64,000 nucleotides of DNA, taken from the NCBI GenBank assembly GCA_026545225.1, contig CM048848.1, positions 18,961,353 through 19,025,352 of the forward strand, given 5' to 3'. The position numbers were made by a program, and so were the translations under genes. The stretch's first letter is position 1; each line of letters starts with the position of its first letter. Shown here piece after piece: positions 1 to 11,829 of the stretch. Under the pieces are notes generated by a model. It made no database searches. It saw nothing but the letters and a program-made list of their open reading frames with translations, and had not been told where the DNA came from. The stretch comes from Cornus controversa (taxonomy: Eukaryota; Streptophyta; Magnoliopsida; Cornales; Cornaceae).

Positions 1-515
1 AGGGTTCCTGAAACACGTTGTTGTAATCGTGCAATACCCGCCGCAAGTCTTACCGTTTCACATCGTGCGTTCCCCCCTGTGATGCGACTTCCATGGTCGG
101 AGGAAAACTTACTGCAAACAATGCCTAGTCTCTTCGGTAGTCTTTGGTTATTTCTTTTAATGTAGCCTCCTAAATGGATTGCTCGCCTATCCCTTTATCA
201 AAACGCCCTTGACACTTCAAACGCTCGCTATTTGCAACCCGAACAGTAAATGTTTTCGTTGGTACCACTGTAATCGCAGCATGCTTGCCAGATGATCACT
301 GATGAAGTTGTGTGTTGACCCACTATCGATCAGCACCACTACTTTGAGCGAACCCGTCATTGTTGTCATACGCATTGTTCTCAAAGTAGTCCATCCCGTC
401 AATGCGTGTAACGTGATTTCAGGTTCAAGTTCAGGTTCCTGCACCTCAGCATCTCCCCCTTGGTCATCTTCACATTGTATATGGTGTACTTGAATTGTAT
501 ATTGTATTTGCCAAA
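1..515 (-). mobile_element. Ty3/gypsy gag-protease fragment
   Basis: Reverse-strand remnant of a gypsy polyprotein. The minus strand encodes a retropepsin active-site stretch, VVVLIDSGSTHNFIS, at about 270-320, preceded by an acidic linker (EPELEPEITLHALTGW) typical of the gag-protease junction of plant gypsy elements. Only this short piece is present; stops break it towards position 1, and its upstream (right) limit near 515 is judged from where the gypsy-like protein similarity stops. It abuts the first exon of the HMG-box gene. No LTR is seen. Confidence 0.75.
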
Positions 516-724
516 GCCAAAAATTGTTACCACAGGTTTTCAACGACGATTTGTAGACAAAAATAATACTCAAAATGACGAGGGTCAAATCCATCGCGAG
601 AAGCACCGTAAAGGGAAGAACAACTGATGATAACAGCAATGAAACAGAAAGTGATTCGGATTACATTCCTGAACCAACTGGTGATTCTCCATCAGCTTCT
701 AGTAGTTCTAAGGAGGAACTAGAT

Positions 725-3400
725 TGTAGAGACTGTGCCCAATTTTGGCCGATTTTTGAATTTTTCATCATTTATTGCGTTAAGTGCATTTTTAATGATG
801 TTTAAGACGTTTTGAATGCGGGGAACGTGTTTAGAAGGTTGGGATATGGTTTTTGGAAGATTTGGGGACTTTTAGAAAAAGTTGACTTTTTGGTCAACGG
901 GAGCCCCGGGATGAGGTCAAGTGAGTCCGGGAATTTTGGGAAAATTCTGAAAAATTTTATTTTTGATTATGGACTAAACGAAATGTTTAGAGTGCCATGG
1001 AAGTGATTTCGAGTCCAACGGAGCTTTCGGGAATTAATTCGGAGGTCGGGAGGGTATTTTAAGGGACCGGGGGCAAATTGGTCTTTTCACACCCCTAAGA
1101 GTGATATAAATATCAATTAGGTCTGAGATATATCAATTTTATAGATCTCCTTCTCTCTCTACCTCTCCCATTTCATCACTCTCCCTTCTCTCTAGCTTTT
1201 GAGGGCCTTATGGTGTGATTTTGAAGAGGCCAAAGAAGGGAAGTGTGTAGGGGACTCCAAGGGCATCGGTTTGAACCAAACAAAGTTGCATTTTGGCAAG
1301 GTTGACATCGCTGGGATTTTGGTGAATTGCTTGGAAAGCCTTCAATTCCGAGGTAGGGGTGCTAGACTCATTTCTACTTTGATCTTATAGGTCATTTTCT
1401 ATGTAGCATGAAAGATAGCTTTGGATTTCTTGAACCTAGGATTATGTATATGTGTATATATGTATCCAATTGTGAATTTATGCATATATAAATGTCTAGC
1501 ATGTTGGTTATGGTTTATATATGTTGTGTATGTGCAAATAAGACTATGAATACTTTTGATGAAAAATGTGCTCATTTGATTAAGGCATGAAAATCTGAGT
1601 TTTCATAAATTATGCATGAAAGATGTTATTTTTGGCTTGTAAAATGCATAAGCATAATGACTTTCATGATGTCAGTGTGTTGGCATTGTGAAAATCTTGA
1701 GGTGGAAGGAAAAATGCATTGATTTGATAAAATGCATAGCATTGAGTGAAAAGTGTACATTTGTGTGACAATGTGCACTATGTGACGAGTTTTGGGGCAT
1801 GAGGGTGAAAATTAAGATAAGGGGATGACCCCTAGGGTGAAAGACCCAAAACTTGGCCAAGGGATTGTCGCATCCATCGGGATAGTAAACCGAGAAGCGT
1901 AAGCAGAGTTTGGGTGCCTTTGACCCTTACTATTGGTGAGATGAGTGAGCCCCCTTTGAATTGACTTCCGGACTTATGTGGTGTGAGTTATATATATAAA
2001 TTGTGACTTGTCCAATTTGATATATATATATATATGTATATGCATTAAATGTGGAACATCACGCATGAGTTGGAAAACGTGTTTGTTTATGGGTAAAATG
2101 CACCAACATTGTCATATAGACATGTAGCATTTTCATGTGCATTCATGCATGGCTTACTGGTTAGAGTGGGGATGGGTGGATCATTTCTACTGAGCCGTTG
2201 AGATGCTCACCCCTTTATACAAAACATTTTCAGATAAGGCGCCAATGGAGGATGAAGCTTGAACAGCACAGAGGACCGTGTTGAGTTTCTTTTGGACTTT
2301 TGGATCTTTAGATATGTATGTAGAAGTCCATGCCGGTTTGTGGCATGTGGACTCTTTTGAAAAATGTTATTCTTATAGTTGGATAACATGTATATATTTG
2401 AATTTCATATGTATAAGCCATGTTGGACATGTATAGAAGACTTTGAACATAATTGTATGGCCAATGGGGGGGGGGACAGGTGCCCAAAAGTGTCCATTTT
2501 GAATTTAGGATGTGAAAGACATGTGCAATGATTTGTATGATTTCAATAGAAATGTATGAGGATTTGTGAGTCTATGGTGATATGAATTTGTGATTTAGAG
2601 TGTGTGTATGGTGACATACCATTTGTAGATCCTTGGAATGTTGAGTGTTAGATTTTGTTGGAAATGAAAGTGTTGCCGGTCAAATGGACACATTCTGCCC
2701 AGATTTTGGAGAATTTTTTTGAGGGGTCTACACAACTCCAAATGGTCTGAAATTTTTACCACATCTTCCCCTAGATGTCTAGTATTTCCAGATTTAATTT
2801 GGTGACATTTGGACAACTACAAAAGTTTATAAAAATCAGAGAATATTCTGCCACCAGATTCACTATTTCTGCTGGGCACCAACTTTGTTGTCAAAACTGT
2901 TTCATTTGGCTTACATATAGACATGGAAGTTGATGTAGTCTTGTTCCACGTTTAGTCTAGTTTCTACAGAATTTTAGTTTGCCTCATTCCGAGTTGAAAT
3001 GAATTTTCTATGAATTTTTTTATGACTGCTGCGCAGATTGCACCTGGTAGTGCACTGTCCACTAGAGGAGTTACTGTAGCAATTTAGCTACTGCCCGGAG
3101 ATGCAAAATCATGGTTCCGGACCATTTCAAAAGGTCTGAATTATATTTTTAAGCTTCTTAGGACTATTCACGAGGGCCAAAAATCATATATATATTTTTT
3201 TATTGTTCTAAATGATTTCAATGATGAGGACCATGGTTAGTCATGCATATTCACTTAATTATATGCATATTTAGTTGCTTCCGTGGTTAAGAGAATTGGT
3301 TTGGATATTATATTTTCCAAAATGATTGTTTTGATTAGATTTCACCGTTCACCCCCATTTCTCTCGCTCTTAACCGGGTGTTGGAAATCGGGGCGTGACA
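725..3400 (+). repeat. 5' LTR of chromovirus 1
   Basis: Begins TGTAGAGACTGTGCCC and ends GGGGCGTGACA, directly before the primer site. Length is 2676 bp, long for a gypsy LTR. A TATA-like GATATAAATA lies near 1103, followed by a CT-rich stretch that could mark the transcript start. Compared with the 3' LTR it lacks 58 bp between two ACTAT repeats (near 3162-3166). It contains (TA)n tracts near 2020 and a short poly-G near 2466. Confidence 0.92.
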
Positions 3401-3425
3401 ACTTTGTATCAGAGCTTAACCGGGT
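3401..3425 (+). promoter_or_regulatory. Primer binding site, initiator-tRNA-Met type
   Basis: Two bases after the LTR end lies TTTGTATCAGAGC, a degenerate form of TGGTATCAGAGC that pairs with the 3' end of initiator tRNA-Met in many plant gypsy elements. The mismatch at the first bases suggests decay. Confidence 0.7.
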
Positions 3426-3747
3426 TTGAATACCTTAGGACGATGGAAAGGGTTAAGCCACGGTTTTGATTGAAAGGATTTGATGATTTCTAGAATTGTG
3501 ACCTCGAATCTAGGATCATGGAGTGAAGGTTTTGAGGTTTTTGAGTTGAACTAAGACTAAGTGCATATTGCATGAGAATTCTAATGTGCTTAATAGTTGA
3601 CAAAACATGCTATTTATGAAGCAATTTAGCAGGTTGAGCATGCATGAAGTGAATTGGTCAAGTACATTCATGCTACGAATTCTAAGTATCTTCTTGTCAT
3701 CTATATAGAAAGATTCAGTAGGAAGAGCTCGTTAAAGGACACCGGAA

Positions 3748-4391
3748 GTGGTTCGAGGTATAATTCTTGTATCTAGCTCATGGGCTAGGGTTTTAGTGGA
3801 CTCGGGTGCATCACATTCATTCATTTCATGTGCATTTGCTTGTGCTTTGGGGTTGGAGGTGTCATCTTTGGATTCGACTTTGTCGATTGATACGCTAGTT
3901 GGTGGTAGAGTGACCTTGAGTAGAGTATGCCGATCTTGCGAGATCGAGATATCGGGACACCGATTAGTGTTTGATTTCATCCTTCTTAATATGTCTAGCT
4001 TTGACGTGATCTTGGGTATGGATTGGCTATCGATCTATAGAGCCAACATTGATTGTTACGGGGGAAGAGTGACCTTGCATACGCCGGATGGTGCTAGCAT
4101 TTGTTTTATGGGAGAGCGGGATGACTTCTACTTGTCTTCTCCGCTTGGTTCTAGTGATCGGAAAGGGCTTGGGCATTTTTTGGCGAGCCTACTTTTTGAT
4201 GGTGATGATGAGACACTTGGAGAGTTTCCTCGTGTAGTGTGTGAGTTTATGGATGTGTTTCCGGGGGACTTGACACAGTTGCCTCCGAAACGGGAAGTGG
4301 AGTTTGTGATGGATCTTGCTCTGGGTACCGCGCCCATTTCGATGGCACCGTACCGAATGGCACCGGCTGAGTTGAAAGAGTTGAAGGACAA
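3748..4391 (+). pseudogene. Gypsy aspartic protease (chromovirus 1)
   Basis: The retropepsin that would cut Gag-Pol. The active-site stretch LVDSGASHSFIS is present near residue 22, and the flap/C-terminal motif VILGMDWLS follows near residue 90. The linker to RT ([11 protein letters not shown]) follows. The frame is lost at about 4386, where one base is missing or added relative to the RT frame. Upstream gag has been deleted, so the ATG at 3748 is only the first Met of the surviving frame. Sequence before 3735 is leader. Confidence 0.88.
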
Positions 4392-5723
4392 TTGCAAGAG
4401 TTACTAAACAAGGGATTTGTACGTCCTAGTACTTCTCCTTGGGGAGCTCCGGTTCTTTTTGCTAAGAAGAAGGACGGGTCCTTGCGGCTTTGCATTGACT
4501 ATCGAAAGTTGAATCGGGCAACAATCAAGAATAAGTATCCTTTGCCAAGGATAGATGACTTGTTCGATCAACTTAAGGGCTCGAAATGCTTCTCAAAGAT
4601 AGACTTGAGGTCGGGCTACTACCAGTTGGGGATTAGAGAGGCGGATATTCCAAAAACCGCTTTTCGCACACGATACGGGCACTATGAGTTTTTGGTGATG
4701 CCGTTTGGTTTGACAAATGCACTGGCGGCATTCATGGATCTAATGCATAGAGTGTTCAATGCTTACTTGGACAAGTTTGTGGTTGTTTTCGTTGATGACA
4801 TCCTGGTGTACTCGTCTTCGGAAGAGGAGCACGAGGGTCACTTGAGGATTGTGTTGCAACTTCTAAGAGAACATCAATTATTTGCCAAATACGAGAAGTG
4901 TGAATTTCGGCTAGCGGAGGTGAAATTCCTTGGACATGTTGTGTCCGAAGGAGGAGTTTCCGTAGATCCATCCAAGATAGAAGCGGTGATGAGTTGGGAA
5001 AGACCTAAGAGCGTATTTGAGATACGTAGTTTCTTGGGATTGGCCGGGTATTATCGGAGATTTGTGAAGGACTTTTCGAGGCTAGCAGCACCTATGACAA
5101 AGCTTACCCGAAAAGGAGTGAAGTTTGTGTGGGATGATGCTTGCGAGTATGCATTCATGGAATTGAAGAGTCGGTTGACTTCGGCTCCAATTTTGATCAT
5201 TTCGAAACGTTGGTTGGGGTATACAATTTATTGTGATGCTTCACGATTTCGTTTGGGATGTGTGCTAATGCAAACCGAATGAGTAGTGGCGTATGGTTCA
5301 AGGCAATTGAAGACACATGAACAGAATTATCAGGTACACGACTTGGAGTTGGCGGCGGTGATCTTTGCACTTAAGGTGTGGAGACATTATTTGTATGGCG
5401 AGAAGTTTGAGGTATTCTCGGATCATAAAAGTCTCAAATACCTTTTCTCACAAAAGGATTTGAATATGAGGCAACGGAGGTGGATGGAGTATATGGAGGA
5501 CTATGACTTCGACTTGCAATATCATCCGGGGAAAGTCAATGTGGTGGCGGATGCATCGAGTAGGAAGTCACATGGTAGCTTAGCGAGCTTAGCCATAAGG
5601 GAGTGGAAGATGTTGGAAGACATCTCAGAAATGAGATTGCATTTCAGTGAAGATAATGGACCGACGGTGTTATTTACTCTTATCGCTCAACCAACTCTTG
5701 TGAGTAGAGTGATTGAAGAGTAG
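4392..5723 (+). pseudogene. Gypsy reverse transcriptase-RNase H (chromovirus 1)
   Basis: The RT has all main blocks: [46 protein letters not shown] and the catalytic FVDDILVYS box, then [12 protein letters not shown] in the connection. RNase H begins YTIYCDAS and continues after an in-frame TGA at 5280-5282 with [10 protein letters not shown] and [10 protein letters not shown], ending at a TAG at 5721-5723. RT catalytic aspartates look intact. The stops would prevent a full Pol product. Frame 3 of the strand throughout; the preceding protease is in another frame. Confidence 0.9.
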
Positions 5724-6598
5724 AGGAAGGATAGTGAGGTTGAGGCTATTCGCACACGGATTTCGGCTGGCGAAGTAGTGGAAGGATGGACAGTTCATTC
5801 AGATGAGAGCATGAAATTCCAAGGGAAGATGTTTGTTCCCTTAGCTTGTCGGGATGAGATTCTGAGAGAGTTTCACAACTCGAGGCTAGCAGTACATCCA
5901 GGTGGTACCAAGATGTATCATAACCTACGCCGACAGTATTGGTGGAAGGGTATGAAAAAGGATGTAGCTCAGTTTGTGGCGAGGTGCCTCACTTGTCAAC
6001 AAGTGAAGGCCGAGCATCAGAGACCAGCGGGGTTGTTGCAGTTTGGGTGGTCGTTGACAGATTGACGAAGGTAGCTCACTTTATTCCCATTAGAGTGACA
6101 GATGATGTGGATACTCTCAGTAGATTGTATATTGAGCAGATCCTTAGGCTTCATGGCGTGCCAGTTTCTATTGTTTCAGTTAGAGACCCGCGATTTACAT
6201 CTCGATTTTGGCAGAGTTTCCAGGCAGCACTTGATACAGACCTTCACTATAGTACAACTTTTCATCCTCAGATGGATGGTCAGTCTGAGCATACTATACA
6301 GATTTTGGAGGATATGTTGCGAGCATGTGTACTTGATTTTCGGGGTAGTTGGGAGGATCACCTTCCTTTGGTGGAGTTTGCATACAATAATAGCTACCAA
6401 GCTAGCATTGAGATGGCTCCATTCGAGGCTTTGTATGGTAGACCGTGTAGGTCACCTGTTTCTTGGACTGAGGTTGGGGAGACAGTTTCTTTGGGACCGG
6501 ATTTAGTTCGGGAAACTACGGAGAAGATCAAGGTCATCTGGCAGAGATTGCTTACGACCCAGAGTTGTCAGAAGAGCTACGCTGACAAAAGGCGATGA
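5724..6598 (+). pseudogene. Gypsy integrase, core damaged (chromovirus 1)
   Basis: The HHCC zinc-binding part is visible (H..H in HNSRLAVHPGGTKMYHNL; CLTCQQVK). Near 6040 the frame jumps and the segment that normally carries the first catalytic Asp is gone: QRPAGLLQ runs straight into VWVVVDRLTKVAHF. At the second catalytic position the sequence reads SVRDPRF where SDRD is usual, so that Asp is also lost. The Glu region (DGQSEHTIQILEDML) is present. An in-frame TGA at 6596-6598 ends this part. It cannot encode an active integrase. Confidence 0.88.
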
Positions 6599-6601
6599 CC
6601 T

Positions 6602-6991
6602 TTGGCATTTGAGGTGGGAGATCATGTCTTTCTGAAGATCTCACCATGGAGAGGTTTGATAAGGTTCGGTCGTAGTGGCAAACTTGCACCACGATTTATC
6701 GGGCCATTTGAGATTTTGGATCGGGTTGGAGAGGTTGCTTATCGCTTGGCATTGCCACCGCAATTGTCAAGTGTCCACAACACATTCCATGTGTCTATGT
6801 TGAGGAAGTATGAACCGGACCCTTCACATGTGCTTGATTGGGCAGACCTTGAGGTGGAGGAGGACGTGTCATATGAGGAGAGGCCGATTCAGATTTTGGA
6901 CACTAGAGAACAAGTGCTTCGGGGCAAAACCATTCCATTGGTTAAAGTGCTTTGGAGGCATCATGGGATGGAGGAGGCTACATGGGAGTGA
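6602..6991 (+). pseudogene. Integrase C-terminus with chromodomain-like end
   Basis: Continues the integrase frame after the TGA. AFEVGDHVFLKISPWRG is the GPY/F-type region (with KLAPRFIGPFEIL). The end, RPIQILDTREQVLRGKTIP followed by LVKVLWRHHGMEEATWE, is the chromodomain-like tail of chromoviruses, which directs integration through chromatin contacts in studied members. It ends in TGA at 6989-6991. Confidence 0.85.
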
Positions 6992-7065
6992 GAACAAGAA
7001 GTCTGCTCAAAGTATCCCGAGTTGTTCACCACTTGAGGTACATTCTAATTTCGAGGACGAAATTC

Positions 7066-7082
7066 TTATAAGGGTGGGAGGT
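7066..7082 (+). promoter_or_regulatory. Polypurine tract of chromovirus 1
   Basis: The purine-rich ATAAGGGTGGGAGG lies directly before the 3' LTR start, where plus-strand priming is expected. Confidence 0.75.
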
Positions 7083-10000
7083 TGTTGAGACTGTGCCCAA
7101 TTTTGGCCGGTTTTTGAATTTTTCATCATTTATTGCATTAAGTGCATTTTTAATGATGTTTAAGACGTTTTGAATGCGGGGAACGTGTTTAGAAGGTTGG
7201 GATATGGTTTTTGGAAGATTTGGGGACTTTTAGAAAAAGTTGACTTTTTGGTCAACGGGAGCCCCGGGATGAGGTCAAGTGAGTCGGGGAATTTCGGGAA
7301 AATTTCGGAAAATTTTATTTTTGATTATGGACTAAACGAAATGTTTAGAGTGCCATGGAAGTGATTTCGAGTCCAACGGAGCTTTCGGGAATTAATTCGG
7401 AGGTCGGGAGGGTATTTTAAGGGACCGGGAGCAAAATGGTCTTTTCACACCCCTAAGAGTGATATAAATATCAATTAGGTCTGAGATATATCAATTTTAC
7501 AGATCTCCTTCTCTCTCTACCTCTCCCATTTCATCACTCTCCCTTCTCTCTAGCTTTTGAGGGCCTTAAGGTGTGATTTTGAAGAGGCCAAAGAAGGGAA
7601 GTGTGTAGGGGACTCCAAGGGCATCGGTTTGAACCGAACAAAGTTGCATTTTGGCAAGGTTGACATCGCTGGGATTTTGGTGAATTGCTTGGAAAGCCTT
7701 CAATTCCGAGGTAGGGGTGCTAGACTCATTTCTACTTTGATCTTATAGGTCATTTTCTATGTAGCATGAAAGATAGCTTTGGATTTCTTGAACCTAGGAT
7801 TATGTATATGTGTATATATGTATCCAATTGTGAATTTATGCATATATAAATGTCTAGCATGTTGGTTATGGTTTATATATGTTGTGTATGTGCAAATAAG
7901 ACTATGAATACTTTTGATGAAAAATGTGCTCATTTGATTAAGGCATGAAAATCTGAGTTTTCATAAATTATGCATGAAAGATGTTATTTTTGGCTTGTAA
8001 AATGCATAAGCATAATGACTTTCATGATGTGAGTGTGTTGGCATTGTGAAAATCTTGAGGTGGAAGGAAAAATGCATTGATTTGATAAAATGCATAGCAT
8101 TGAGTGAAAAGTGTGCATTTGTGTGACAATGTGCACTATGTGACGAGTTTTGGGGCATGAGGGTGAAAATTAAGATAAGGGGATGACCCCTAGGGTGAAA
8201 GACCCAAAACTTGGCCAAGGGATTGTCGCATCCATCGGGATAGTAAACCGAGAAGCGTAAGCAGAGTTTGGGTGCCTTTGACCCTTACTATTGGTGAGAT
8301 GAGTGAGCCCCCTTTGAATTGATTTCCGGACTTATGTGGTGTGAGTTATATATATAAATTGTGACTTGTCCAATTTGATATATATATATATGTATATGCA
8401 TTAAATGTGGAACATCACGCATGAGTTGAAAAACGTGTTTGTTTATGGGTAAAATGCACGAACATTGTCATATAGACATGTAGCATTTTCATGTGCATTC
8501 ATGCATGGCTTACGGGTTAGAGTGGGGATGGGTTTATCATTTCTACTGAGCCGTTGAGATGCTCACCCCTTTATACAAAACATTTTCAGATAAGGCTGAT
8601 TCGTGTGTGAGTGTGACTCAAAAAGTATATTAATTAAAATTTCCACACTTCGCAATAGAACGAATTCCTTGCAGAATAGGGCTATCGAAAGGGGTGTCGA
8701 ACCTCAAGGACTATGGTCTGACTGAGTTGGATTGTTAGGACTAATTCTAATTAAATTTAAAAGAAAAGAATTCTGATTTTTATAACTAAATTAACTAATG
8801 AAGCAATTGAACAAAAGCAAGAAAAACTAAGGAGTGTAGAGAATATAAGATAAGTCTAGGGTTATTGATTTCACCACTAACTTCACAATCAATGGTCAAT
8901 TGAACTAACTATGGGGCATCATATCATGCATAAGTGGTGTCGGTGGCTACAAGCTCACCTCCATCCGTCAAGAAGATAACATATGATTAAGGCTAAGTCA
9001 TGGACTATCTTCGATTGGCATGGGCCATCTGCCCAACTACTCTAATCTAGGGTGCAGTATGGTTCATCTTCTCTAGGCATAATCCATCAAAGCTTTTAAT
9101 GATATATTCAATGAAAACCATTGTGTAATAATCACTCTCATGATCACAGAAAACAAGAGGGATGAGTTCAATAACAATAATCAAGTATCTAAGACAAGAT
9201 AAGAAATCATTGAAACTGAATTTATAAGACTTTTATTGCTCAATTCTATAATAAGAATCCTCTAAATTACACAATCTATGAATGAATACAAAAATCCCCA
9301 ATAATTAGAACAATCAAACCAGTGATGTTTAGTTAGGGTTCCATCAAAACCCTGGTGGCTGAACTAGCCGCTCATGATACGCCTTGTTCTCCAATGATTC
9401 TCCATTCCAAAAGCTCTTCAAAGCTGCTGCCAAGCCTTCTCAATACAGCCCCAATTTGTCACTTTAATAGCCAAGAGAATACATCAAAGTCCTATTCCAA
9501 TTAGGAATTAATTAGGTTTTCCCGCAGCACTAATCAGGTGGGTTTTTTCTGCTGACTTCGGCCCAACTTTTGACCCACTAGAAGTCCGATTTACGGAATT
9601 TTCATGAACTAGAAAAGTGTGCAGAATCAAATTTTGTTCAATCCAGCATGAGAATTATGTCGATTTGAAGCTCGGAAATAAGACTTCTGGTCCGTTTTCC
9701 AAAACGGGATTAAGACTTTATTATGCGCAGATTTGGGCTTCAGGCCCGAAACCTTCTTAAGCAGCTGTAATTCTCTTGGACCTCTTCCTTGGGCTGATTT
9801 GAGTTAAAATATGGAGTTCAATGGATCCCTTTGATGTAGGCTTCATCCAACCATCTTGCATGTCATCTTTAAAAGCCCAAAATCACGGTTTTAACTGAAA
9901 TAATCATTAAGGCCCTGAAAATACAGATAACACTAAAACAAAGTAAAATCACAAAATAATCTATCACTAAGAGAATAAAATACATAAGTTAAGAGGCTAG

Positions 10001-11244
10001 AATGCGTAACATTCAACGCCTATCAAAGGCGCCAATGGAGGATGAAGCTTGAACAGCGCAAAGGACCGTGTTGAGTTTCTTTTGGACTTTTGGATCTTTA
10101 GATATGTATGTAGAAGTCCATGCCGGTTTGTGGCATGTGGACTCTTTTGGAAAATGTTATTCTTATAGTTGGATAACATGTATATATTTGAATTTCATAT
10201 GTATAAGCCATGTTGGACATGTATAGAAGACTTTGAACATAATTGTATGGCCAATGGGGGGGACACGTGCCCAAAAGTGTCCATTTTGAATTTAGGATGT
10301 GAAAGACATGTGCAATGATTTGTATGATTTCAATAGAAATGTATGAGGATTTGTGAGTCTATGGTGATATGAATTTGTGATTTAGAGTGTGTGTATGGTG
10401 ACATACCATTTGTAGATCCTTGGAATGTTGAGTGTTAGATTTTGTTGGAAATGAAAGTGTTGCCGGTCAAATGGACACATTCTGCCCAGATTTTGGCAAA
10501 TTGTTTTGAGGGGTCTACACAACTCCAAATAGTCTGAAATTTTTACCACATCTTTCCCTAGATGTCTAGTATTTCCAGATTTAATTTGGTGACATTTGAA
10601 CAACTACAGAATTTTATAAAAATCCGAGAATATTCTGCCACCAGATTCACTATTTTTGCTGGGCACCAACTTTGTTGTCAAAACTGTTTCATTTGGCTTA
10701 CATCTAGACATTGAGGTTGATGTAGTCTTGTTCCAAGTTTAGTCTAGTTTCTACAGAATTTTAGTTTGCCTCATTCCGAGTTGAAATGAATTTTCTATGA
10801 ATTTTTTTATGACTGCTGCGCAGATTGCACCTAGTAGTGCACTGTCCACTAGAGGAGTTACTGTAGCAATTTAGCTACTGCCCGGAGATGCAAAATCATG
10901 GTTCCGGACCATTCAAAAGGTCTGAATTATATTTTTAAGCTTCTTAGGACTATAGTAGGATGGGACAATGGTCCGAAAAAAATTTCAGAATTTTTTACGA
11001 AAAGTTACTATTCACGAGGGCCGAAAATCATATATATATTTTTTTATTGTTCTAAATGATTTCAATGATGAGGGCCATGGTTAGTCATGCATATTCACTT
11101 AATTATATGCGTATTTAGTTGCTTCCGTGGTTAAGAGAATTGGTTTGGATATTATATTTTCCAAAATGGTTGTTTTGATTAGATTTCACCGTTCACCCCC
11201 ATTTCTCTCGCACTTAACCGGGTGTTGGAAATCGGGGCGTGACA
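7083..11244 (+). repeat. 3' LTR of chromovirus 1 with nested insertion
   Basis: Begins TGTTGAGACTG and ends GGGGCGTGACA, followed by target duplication TAGAT. It is 4162 bp because a 1429-bp solo LTR plus its 5-bp duplication lies within. Without these it is about 2.73 kb and keeps 58 bp missing from the 5' LTR. Confidence 0.92.
8597..10025 (-). mobile_element. Athila-like solo LTR, reverse orientation
   Basis: Begins TGATTCGTGTGTGAG and ends CATTCAACGCCTATCA, flanked by AAGGC on both sides (8592-8596 and 10026-10030). It is the reverse complement of the LTR at 31390-32807, which is followed by a tRNA-Asp-type primer site. There is no internal region, so this is a solo LTR left by recombination between LTRs. 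It lies in the 3' LTR of chromovirus 1 and is therefore younger than that insertion. Confidence 0.93.
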
Positions 11245-11249
11245 TAGAT

Positions 11250-11706
11250 GCTTCAATGAGTGACGATAGAGACTGTTCTGCGGCTAATGTACATTATGTG
11301 TCTGAGAAAGGGGCGAAAGGGCCAGCAAATCCATACATAAGATTCAGGTATACACTGTGTTTCTCTTATTCCTATTGCAAATCTATTTCGTACTAAGTGT
11401 TTGAAAATTTTGTCTGTTATATCCAATATATTTTGTTGTTATGTTCATATAAATTATATTTTACCAACTACAGATTGTTAATTTTTATATGATATCAGGT
11501 CTGAATTTGTGAAGAAATACAGAGTAGAGCATAAGAGGATGAAAAAAATGACCCATAAGGAACTTAGTTCAATCTATAGTGAAGCCACTGCCCGGTGGAG
11601 GTCCCTTGGTGATGATGAGAAGTCTCAATATCAGGCTGCATATCAAAAGGATATGGAGGAGTTCAGGAAGACACAACCAAAATGAAAGATAGTTCGAAAA
11701 AAGAAG
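11250..11706 (+). CDS. HMG-box exons of the split gene
   Basis: Exon 11250-11347 ends in a GT donor, and exon 11499-11706 follows an AG acceptor in phase. Together they encode a proline-aromatic entry (ANPYIRFR), then RSEFVKKYRVEHKRMKK, then a helix with SSIYSEATARWRSLGDDEK, then a lysine-rich helix. This is the hydrophobic and basic spacing of an HMG-box of about 65-70 residues, a fold that bends DNA in the nucleus. The W of ARW and the DDEK(S)xY turn match the box core. A TGA at 11683-11685 comes just after the box. Beyond it the frame still reads basic residues up to a donor at 11707, so the stop looks like damage. Homology is by eye. Confidence 0.68.
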
Positions 11707-11829
11707 GTAATGTAATTTATTAAGTTGTTAATTTGATTACATATACTAGTCATGATGAATTAAAATTAATATATTACAACACTGACCATGTCCATCTTAA
11801 TAATTAAGATATGTTCATATATTGTTCAG

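Larger units (their letters stand above)
725..11244 (+). mobile_element. Chromovirus LTR retrotransposon 1 (Tekay/Del-like)
   Basis: Complete insertion bounded by 5-bp target duplications TAGAT (720-724 and 11245-11249). It has long LTRs, an initiator-Met-like primer site, protease, RT, RNase H, integrase and a chromodomain-like end, all in + orientation. Gag is missing: only about 345 bp lie between primer site and protease. Pol has a frameshift near 4386, stops at 5280, 5721 and 6596, and a deletion near 6040. The LTRs differ by roughly 1-2% over the first 650 bp by eye, implying a fairly recent insertion. The element carries a nested solo LTR in its 3' LTR. It splits an exon of the HMG-box gene. 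Assignment to Tekay/Del rests on RT wording, chromodomain and primer type. Confidence 0.9.

Noticed and set aside
812..1006. Identical small open frames at 812-1006 and 7170-7364
   Set aside because: They lie within the two LTR copies and repeat because the LTRs repeat.
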